Assembly: GCA_036023115.1 (NCBI GenBank)
Contig: JAYKKT010000091.1
Span: 32,013,501 to 32,077,500 of the forward strand
DNA: 64,000 nt
From: Brasenia schreberi
Taxonomy: Eukaryota; Streptophyta; Magnoliopsida; Nymphaeales; Cabombaceae
Direction of reading: 5' to 3'
Shown: piece by piece, positions 59,201-64,000 of the stretch
How the letters are laid out: the number at the start of each line of letters is the position of its first letter
Numbering within the stretch: the stretch's first letter is position 1
The notes under the pieces: model-generated
What the model was told of the DNA's origin: nothing
Seen by the model: the letters and a program-made list of their open reading frames with translations, nothing else
Database searches by the model: none
Made by a program: the position numbers and the translations under genes

Positions 59201-61825
59201 GGATTAACTTTAAGTCCATACTTATTTATAATGGTGATTCATGAGTTAACAAAACATATTCAAGATGAAGTACCTTGGTGTCTGTCATTTGCATATGACA
59301 TTGTGTTAGTGGAGGAGTCTAAGGGAAAAGTTGATAGAAAATTGGAACTATGGAGAGAAACATTAGAAAGTAAAGGCTTCCGACTTAGTAGAACAAAGAC
59401 ATAATATATGGAATGTAAGTTTGATCATTTGGTTACTTCAAAGGACATAGAAATTAAAATTGGCACACATTGTATACATAATAAGGATTAGACTTGCCAT
59501 GTTTTAGACTTGCCATGTTTTATGGTTATGAGTGTTGAGTAGTTAATCATCAACATGTACAAAAGATGTTTGTGATAGGAATGAAAATGTTGAGATGGAT
59601 GAGTGGTCACTCAAGAAAAGATTGTATACATAATGAGGTTATTAGAAACAAATTAGGAGTGACACCAATAGAGGATAAAATGAGAGAATATCGTTTAAGA
59701 TGGTTTGGAAATATAGAAAGAAGATCAAAAAAAGAACATGTAAGAAGGTATGAAAAACTAGATTTTGAAAGTATTAAAAGAGGTAGAGCACGACCACAAA
59801 AGTGTTGGAATGAAACAATAAAAAATGATCTAGCTTATTGTGAGTCTATGTCACATGAATGCAGGTGCGGGTGCGGGATACGGCAAATTTCAAAAATTTT
59901 GGGTGCGGCAACACGACTAGGGTATATAATATTATATATTATATATAATATTCAAGCTACATAAATCAATCATAATACAACTAGTATTTGCTAATTTTGG
60001 GTGCATGTAGGTATCAATTAGCAAGTTCCCTCATAATGATCTGAAACTTACAGTGATTTTACGAGCTGCAAAATATCAAAGTTATGGATTCAAAGAGTTT
60101 CAAGATCTTTTGTAGGATATAACATATACTGGTATTTGTGCTAGGATCCACTAGTGATGTCATACTCTTTTGCTCTATTGATCTGGCAATGTTCTTGGTC
60201 TTTAAATGTGTTTGGTGACAGAGATTATTCTGTGCAAAGGCATACAGTATGGAGTCCAATTATTCGCACCCAAAATCATTCAAGCGGCTTTATATTGTAT
60301 AAAGCTATAATAGTAAGTACACAACTTTATATTAAAGCAAAACATATAAATGGTAAAAAACTACTAATTTCATCATAATACACAAATCAATCTTCATTAT
60401 CCAGACCCATTTATCCATGAGTTACAAAAAAAAATTGCATTTTTTTTTTGCAATTTTTTTTTTGGACATGCCGCACCGACACGGTGTCGGTGTCGCACCA
60501 ATGTCGGGGTCGACACTCCACCCCTTAGAAGTGTCTGTGTGACTTAGTTGTGAGTTAACTGCTAACATGGCACATGATAGGGCTCTCTGGAAACAAAGAA
60601 TCCATGTAGCTGCTCCCGTCTAGTATGGAAAAAGGCTTAGTTGTTGTTGTTTGTACTTATCGAACTCTTCCAAAGATTACTTTTTGACTTTCTATTAGGC
60701 CTATTTGGGGTGCATAAGAACAAATTATATTAAGAATCTATTCTTCCAAAACATATCTAACCATCATAATTCGATCACCATACTGCTTCATCTTACCAAC
60801 TTACTTTTGCACTTTCTCTTTACCTGAATACCAAACCTTAGAGCAAGTTCTTTCAATCGTAGCTTTTTCACCAATGTGTATACATAAAATGTGAATCTTT
60901 CTTCTGACCATAGTATCAATCAGCAACATCAACTTACCAAAACTTCTTGTTCTAAGTACCAATCTAAATCTCATTTTCCAGAACCACCTTCTTTACCCTT
61001 ACATTTGTTCATGTAAACCGGAGATCCTCTAACAATTTTGGTTAAATATAAGTATTGAGATAGAGGGACTAACTTCATTACCCACAACCGTTTGTGATTC
61101 TTTTTAATTTGTTCACTATATCCAAGCAAAGATACCGAGACCCTTGCATAAACTTCAATGCAGCGCAGTGTGAAAAAGCAATGCTCCTACGAAATTCTCA
61201 TAAGTTTTAGAATTCATGGTGAAAAGATCCAGATGAGTTTTAAGCTGGCTGTCTACGATCTAAAGTCATCCTCATTTCTCATCCAAGCTTGAGACCAGCA
61301 AAGGCATGAGTAGAGCATAGTTGCAAATAAGGGTCCATGTATCTGACACTGTTAGCACGGGATAATGCTTGCTTTTGGTATTATTTCGTTTTGCCAAAAT
61401 CTAACCATATTTCTGCAATTTATACTAATCAATTAGGAATAGATTCCTGAATCAGCCGATTTTTTATGAAAAACAAAAAAAGGCAACTTTCAAACCTCAC
61501 AAGTGTACAAATGCAGATTCCCTACCTTTATATATACATATGTAGGAGAGGGAGAGAGAGAGTCCATACCCTCCAAGGAGGCTTGCAGAGAGAGCATTTG
61601 CTATCGCCAATGGAAGAAACAGCAATGACTATTCAAGGAAGAACATGTTAGCATCATAAAGATAACATTAAAGTAAAGAAGAAACAAGAATCTTAATGAA
61701 GTTTTAGGAAGCCACTCTAAAAGCAGAGTTCTTCTAAAAGGCAATTTGGTTGCTAAAGAGACATCCACAAATCTTGCAGGTACCACATCTCCCCCATTCT
61801 AGGAGAACCACATCAACATTCATAA

Positions 61826-61856
<31 letters not shown>

Positions 61857-61922
61857 TACCATGCACATTCCAGTTTTCAAGCCTTTTGGCTCATCGCATA
61901 AATGGGCCAAAATCATCCTTCC
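45848..61922 (-). CDS. Aminoalcohol phosphotransferase, last five coding exons
   Basis: The exons join as 61922-61860, 61628-61570, 46542-46490, 46403-46331 and 45869-45848: 270 nt, 89 codons plus TGA, with all junctions in phase and GT-AG. The product is the C-terminal part of the plant CDP-alcohol phosphotransferase AAPT1, a multi-pass ER/Golgi membrane enzyme that joins CDP-ethanolamine or CDP-choline to diacylglycerol to make PE and PC. Matching stretches: [59 protein letters not shown] and CFRITRKEA-stop. The catalytic CDP-AP motif would be in upstream exons beyond 64000. No lesion is visible. One intron is about 15 kb and packed with transposons. Confidence 0.93.
46331..46403 (-). CDS. 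AAPT exon ([14 protein letters not shown])
   Basis: A 73-bp exon with acceptor TTTTACCAG and donor TTCAG|GTATAA. Encodes [20 protein letters not shown] plus IYCF, the most conserved C-terminal block of plant AAPT. The intron to its 5' side is only 86 bp. Confidence 0.95.
46490..46542 (-). CDS. AAPT exon ([17 protein letters not shown])
   Basis: A 53-bp exon with acceptor CTCTGCAG and donor ACTG|GTAAAT. Encodes (G)[17 protein letters not shown], matching VPLVDEFWVLLGYCIFT in relatives. The end of Copia element 2 lies only 84 bp upstream of its acceptor, so the branch point must fall in that short gap or inside the transposon. Confidence 0.92.
46627..46989 (-). repeat. 3' LTR of Copia 2
   Basis: 363 bp, TGTTGTAAGG...CA on the minus strand. 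It contains a GATCCATTTGGATCC-type palindromic stretch near 46868-46882. Confidence 0.95.
47000..48640 (-). pseudogene. Copia 2 reverse transcriptase and RNase H
   Basis: [93 protein letters not shown] (YVDD intact), [12 protein letters not shown]. RNase H follows ([17 protein letters not shown], [17 protein letters not shown]) to about 47000 in broken frames. A stop near 48110 and frame changes disable it. Confidence 0.9.
48669..49947 (-). pseudogene. Copia 2 integrase
   Basis: Zinc-binding end and core: [77 protein letters not shown], then [13 protein letters not shown] and [20 protein letters not shown]. The C-terminal motif [20 protein letters not shown] lies at about 49020. Frame breaks fall near 49400 and 49200. 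Confidence 0.9.
49935..50235 (-). pseudogene. Copia 2 protease
   Basis: Reads [20 protein letters not shown] (active-site DSG intact) to [13 protein letters not shown], in one open frame with the zinc knuckle. Confidence 0.9.
50260..51252 (-). pseudogene. Copia 2 gag
   Basis: ATG at 51252. Reads [56 protein letters not shown], then a frame change near 50900, and ends with a CCHC knuckle [18 protein letters not shown] at about 50459-50410. UBN2-type Copia gag. The first 111 codons are intact. Confidence 0.9.
51863..52220 (-). repeat. 5' LTR of Copia 2
   Basis: 358 bp, paired with 46627-46989 and lacking five bases next to its primer-binding-site end. Confidence 0.95.
52226..52266 (-). mobile_element. 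Minimal RTE/SINE 3' tail next to Copia 2
   Basis: Reads ACAACAACAACTAAGCC then TTTTCCCATACTAGATGGGG, about 40 bp only. The sequence after it (GCAAACATGCACATATATA) resembles the sequence left of Copia 2 (ACAAACACATGCATATATA). These look like the two halves of its target duplication, with Copia 2 inserted at the boundary. Confidence 0.6.
52277..52347. repeat. (AT)n microsatellite
   Basis: About 35 AT units. It creates the isoleucine-tyrosine ORF 52452-52267 (-). Confidence 0.97.
52350..53640. other. AAPT intron sequence
   Basis: AT-rich intron with a short (AT)n at about 53048-53072. No gene or clear transposon recognised. Confidence 0.5.
53640..55900 (-). pseudogene. RTE-type LINE polyprotein relic
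   Basis: Minus-strand fragments in order from 55900 down: a connector with YSAVWKQKL and [17 protein letters not shown] fingers ([30 protein letters not shown]), palm relic [17 protein letters not shown] (catalytic FADD now FAND), then [25 protein letters not shown] and [15 protein letters not shown] at about 53715. It corresponds to much of ORF2 but is heavily decayed. No 3' TTG tail is visible. Confidence 0.75.
56190..56470 (-). other. Open frame of unknown origin in an AAPT intron
   Basis: The minus strand reads [38 protein letters not shown] and [18 protein letters not shown] without a stop over 69 codons. I do not recognise the family. It sits between the LINE relic and the Copia gag fragment and may be transposon-derived. 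Confidence 0.3.
56690..57416 (+). pseudogene. Copia gag fragment
   Basis: Plus strand: [80 protein letters not shown], then a lysine-rich piece ending at GFRGGSS. It is homologous to the gag of Copia elements 1 and 2. It is cut off at 57417, where hAT sequence starts. Several frame breaks. Confidence 0.85.
57417..58200 (-). mobile_element. hAT deletion derivative
   Basis: Starts TAGTGTTGTCTGATGCATATCG, matching the reversed right end of the hAT at 19710-22977 (CAGTGTTGTC), then subterminal CGTATCG repeats, then the acidic C-terminal exon ([34 protein letters not shown]) and sequence homologous to about 22170-22980 of the full element. The transposase core is absent. The far end is lost at the junction with a LINE near 58200, where CCAGTGTTATCCGTAAG appears in plus orientation. 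Confidence 0.8.
58560..59860 (+). pseudogene. RTE LINE reverse transcriptase
   Basis: RT fingers [18 protein letters not shown] and [20 protein letters not shown], motif [21 protein letters not shown], thumb-side [20 protein letters not shown], motif [13 protein letters not shown], then the C-terminal [20 protein letters not shown] and [20 protein letters not shown]. Motif C should be FADD: here the first Asp is Tyr, which would abolish activity. Frame breaks near 58800 and 59405 also disable it. The blocks 59009-59404 and 59566-59850 are open. Confidence 0.88.
59847..60547. mobile_element. Mutator-like non-autonomous element in the LINE
   Basis: It interrupts the LINE between CTTATTGTGAG and TTGTGAGTTAACTGC, with a 9-bp flanking repeat TTGTGAGTC / TTGTGAGTT (59838-59846 and 60548-60556). 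The ends TATGTCACA and, reversed, TAAGTCACA are similar inverted repeats. GC-rich subterminal repeats (GGTGCGGGTGCGGG; GTGTCGGTGTCGCACC) flank an AT-rich centre with no transposase. It resembles the Pack-MULE at 30156-31696 in duplication length and end structure. Confidence 0.7.
60660..61569 (-). other. AAPT intron sequence
   Basis: End of the 15-kb intron near its donor. No gene or transposon recognised. Confidence 0.5.
61570..61628 (-). CDS. AAPT exon ([13 protein letters not shown])
   Basis: 59 bp, acceptor TTGAATAG, donor GGAGG|GTATGG. Encodes [19 protein letters not shown], a membrane helix. The following intron also starts with a CT-rich tract (GTATGGACTCTCTCTCTCCC) and then runs 15 kb to 46542. 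Confidence 0.93.
61831..61857. repeat. (AG)n microsatellite adjacent to AAPT splice donor
   Basis: About 13 AG units (CT on the transcribed strand), starting a few bases inside the intron after the exon 61922-61860. A second CT tract lies at about 62026-62040. Confidence 0.9.
61860..61922 (-). CDS. AAPT exon ([14 protein letters not shown])
   Basis: Exactly 63 bp (21 codons, phase 0), acceptor CTTTGCAG, donor GCATG|GTATCT. Encodes [20 protein letters not shown] plus M, nearly identical to plant AAPT. The intron begins with a (CT)n run only four bases after the donor GT. Confidence 0.95.
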
Positions 61923-62540
61923 CTGCAAAGGTGGTTGCAAGATATGTAAGCAAAGCTAGACAAACATATATAAAAGAACAATGGAAGAAAGTACATTAGA
62001 TTAACAAAAGGAAATCAAAACCCTCTCTCTCTCTCTCTCCCCACCCCCCGCCCTGCCGCTCTCCCTCTCAAACAGACACACACACGCGGATGTTTAATTG
62101 ATATCCTTATGTGACATCCCCCTCCCAGATCTTAAACACATACTCTGATGAGCATAATAATATGAATACAGATCTTAGAAAATCTGGACATCTTGGCCAA
62201 ACAAAGCCAAACTTAGATGCTATATCACATGAATTGGTTGCCCAAGCAAAAACCTCATGCACCCAAAATGTGTAACCATTCAAAAGAACACCTTTTGCAG
62301 AACCGCAGGATAAGACCATGAAAGGAATATTTTACTCAAAATCTGCAGCTCATTATTGCCAACTGGCCAGTAACAAATCATTCTGCCAGTTTCTAAATGG
62401 AAGGCATTGAACACTAGTGCCTGAAATTGACTGTAAAGTAGAATGATATGGCAAGGCCATAAATTGCAGCCAATGTTGTAAATAGCGTCACAGGGCATTG
62501 GTATGCATGTATGTACCACATCGCATGATACATATCTTTA
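61923..62540 (-). other. AAPT intron sequence upstream of the first visible exon
   Basis: Open frames at 62319-62107 and 62519-62280 do not resemble CDP-alcohol phosphotransferase helices and lack splice support, so I read this as intron. The preceding AAPT exon is not in the window. Confidence 0.5.
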
Positions 62541-62659
62541 TTTTTTATTAGAAAACATTAAAAATTAAAAAAGAAAGTCAAATAAGAATGATCAAACAAT
62601 TTTGTAACATGCAGAATGCCATGCATGCATGAAAAATAACACTAACTTCATAAAAAAGT

Positions 62660-63140
62660 TGAAAAAACTAAATTAGTGAGCTAATACTAAAAAAAGCAAC
62701 AGCAAAGATAGGAGCTTTAACTTCCAAAAACTTGTCCAAGAGCTTTTTGTGTGAGATCCATAGCAACATTTGCTTTTTCATCTCATGAGCTTTTGATGAT
62801 TCACCCCACTTTTGCTTAGCTTTGTCCTTCACATAGGCAGCATTTTCTTCAGCAAGAGGCATTATCCCCTAAATGACCTTTGTTCTTACAACAGCAGCAA
62901 CATCTATTTTCCAATCATGATTCCTTTTTTTTCCTTGACTGACCATTAAATGAGGTGGTTTATACCTGGTTGCAGTAGAAACCTATCTAGCACAGTCAAA
63001 AAAGAATCTCTCCCTTCTTTTTCCATCTTGAATACAGTTTCTTCCATATATGGTTCTTTGACGTCTTCAATAGATGGACAAGGCACTTCACTTATGAGGG
63101 TGAGTTTTGTTGAGAGGTTCGGTTGGATGCAGTCAAAGTC
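62660..63140 (-). other. Coding-like remnant of unknown family
   Basis: One minus-strand frame reads DFDCIQPNLSTKLTLISEVP, CPSIEDVKEPYMEETVFKME and KEGRDSFFDCAR, a stop, then (after about 60 codons and one more stop) LAEENAAYVKDKAKQKWGES and KAHEMKKQMLLWISHKKLLD with FLEVKAPIFAVAFFSISSLI. The composition and the long shared frame suggest decayed host-type coding sequence, perhaps a retrocopy. I do not recognise the family. Confidence 0.35.
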
Positions 63141-63160
63141 TATAATTGTCTATGAGCAGC

Positions 63161-63383
63161 TGTTATGTTTTTAAAGGTTATTGTATTTTCAATTCATTAA
63201 TGGCATATTTGTAATATGCCACATATTGGATGTATTTAAGTCTCTTGGGACCTCAATCCTATAGATAATAGAATTAATAGAAATCAGAGGGGTTGCCGGT
63301 ACATCACAAGAGGTTGATCGACAACTTATGATTCTACTCCTCAATATTGTATGTAATCAAGTATGATTGATGTAAAATTAACA
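63161..63383 (+). repeat. 5' LTR of a Copia element entering the right edge
   Basis: TGTTATGTTT...TTAACA (223 bp), immediately followed by TGGTATCACAAC, a primer-binding site of initiator tRNA-Met type. The 3' LTR would be outside the window. Confidence 0.75.
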
Positions 63384-64000
63384 TGGTATCACAACATTAA
63401 TGGTACAAAATCAAGGGCTGCAGCAGTGCATAATCTATTAGCATCGAGTTAAGCCAACGATCAAGTTTTTTGGTCTTGTGTTCAAGGGTTGCATTGAAGT
63501 GAAACATGTACCTTGTGATTAAGGGAGAGATTCAAGGAAAATATAAGGAAATAGATTTTATAAGTAGGGGCAGAGTAGTGAAATGAATGATGAATCTTTC
63601 ATATAACCAATATCAAACTAGATGGCCAAAATTACACATAATGAGAAAGATCAGTTGAGTTAGCAGTAAGATCAAGAGGAAAAATAGGTTTTTTCAAAGA
63701 TAATCAAGAAACACCCTTTAAATACAACCTTGCTTACAAAAAATGGGCAAAAGTTGATGCCCTAATCAACTCTTGGTTAACCCAATCAATGATTTCCTCC
63801 ATTTCGAAAATGTTTATGTTCATGAACAGTTCTACTAAAATTTGAAAGGTTGTAGTAGAAGCATATTCTAAGAAAAAGAATATAGTCAAGAATATGAAAT
63901 AATAATAAAAATCATAAGATGTAACCAGGGAGACAAGACTATCAGAGAATATTATAGACAACTAAGGTGTCTATGGTGTTGGAAACTGAACATCGGTCCA
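63384..64000 (+). pseudogene. Copia gag, partial at right edge
   Basis: Plus-strand frames read NIKLDGQNYT, RSVELAVRSRGKIGFFKDNQ, WAKVDALINSWLTQSMISSI, SKMFMFMNSSTKI and VVVEAYSKKKNIVKN, the same UBN2-type gag as in Copia 1 and 2. Several stops are present. It runs off the right edge. Confidence 0.8.

Larger units (their letters stand above)
58205..60650 (+). mobile_element. 5'-truncated RTE-type LINE
   Basis: Encodes the ORF2 connector ([18 protein letters not shown]), the RT domain and the C-terminal end. It ends with GACTTAGTTGTGAGTTAAC, CGTCTAGTATGG and AAAAGGCTTAGTTGTTGTTG, the typical RTE 3' tail. The endonuclease domain is missing because of 5' truncation. A Mutator-like element is inserted in its 3' part (59847-60547). 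Confidence 0.9.

Noticed and set aside
62107..62519. Upstream AAPT exons
   Set aside because: The translations do not resemble the CDP-alcohol phosphotransferase helices and no in-phase splice sites fit.

Overview
This is nuclear DNA of a flowering plant with a large, transposon-rich genome. The evidence is intron-split plant genes (a class I formin, an aminoalcohol phosphotransferase and a trihelix factor fragment), Ty1/Copia and Ty3/Gypsy elements primed by initiator tRNA-Met (TGGTATCA-type sites), plant RTE-type LINEs ending in TTG repeats, hAT and Mutator-like elements, and long AT and GA microsatellites. I cannot name the species. Nothing bacterial, organellar or CRISPR-like is present.

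Layout. 1-2479 is the 3' end and 3' LTR of an LTR retrotransposon whose inner part carries a 102-bp tandem repeat. 2480-9290 is a Gypsy element whose PBS-to-RNase H block (about 3.0-7.35 kb) lies on the minus strand while its LTR blocks and integrase read on the plus strand, as after an internal inversion. 9.3-14.3 kb holds a SINE relic, microsatellites, a decayed hAT transposase and two diverged direct repeats. 14.6-18.3 kb is a decayed Copia element.

18.4-34.9 kb is a minus-strand class I formin gene, with signal peptide, transmembrane, FH1 and part of FH2, that is clearly dead. Its FH1 coding region is split by a 5.26-kb Copia element (24784-30040) and a 1.54-kb Mutator-like element (30156-31696). 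An RTE 3' fragment lies at an exon edge, a 3.27-kb hAT element sits in an FH2 intron, and there are several in-frame stops and frameshifts. The Mutator-like element carries a GC-rich trihelix gene fragment, so it is a Pack-MULE. Its 220-codon open frame begins inside transposon terminal sequence.

35-38.8 kb and 44.4-45.3 kb are intergenic, with SINE/RTE scraps. Between them lies a nearly complete Copia element (38856-44411) with LTRs, PBS, polypurine tract and 5-bp target duplication.

45.8-64 kb contains the last five coding exons (minus strand) of an aminoalcohol phosphotransferase (AAPT1-type) gene, the enzyme of the last step of the CDP-ethanolamine/CDP-choline pathway. The exons join in frame for 89 codons and end at a normal stop, so this looks like the one functional host gene here. 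One intron is 15 kb long and holds a second near-complete Copia element (46627-52220), two RTE LINEs, a Copia gag fragment, a hAT deletion derivative and a second Mutator-like element. The right edge enters the 5' end of another Copia element (LTR 63161-63383). The upstream AAPT exons lie beyond 64000.

The window contrasts two neighbouring minus-strand genes under the same transposon load. In one (AAPT) the insertions stayed in introns and the exons remain intact. In the other (formin) insertions reached the exons and the gene decayed.
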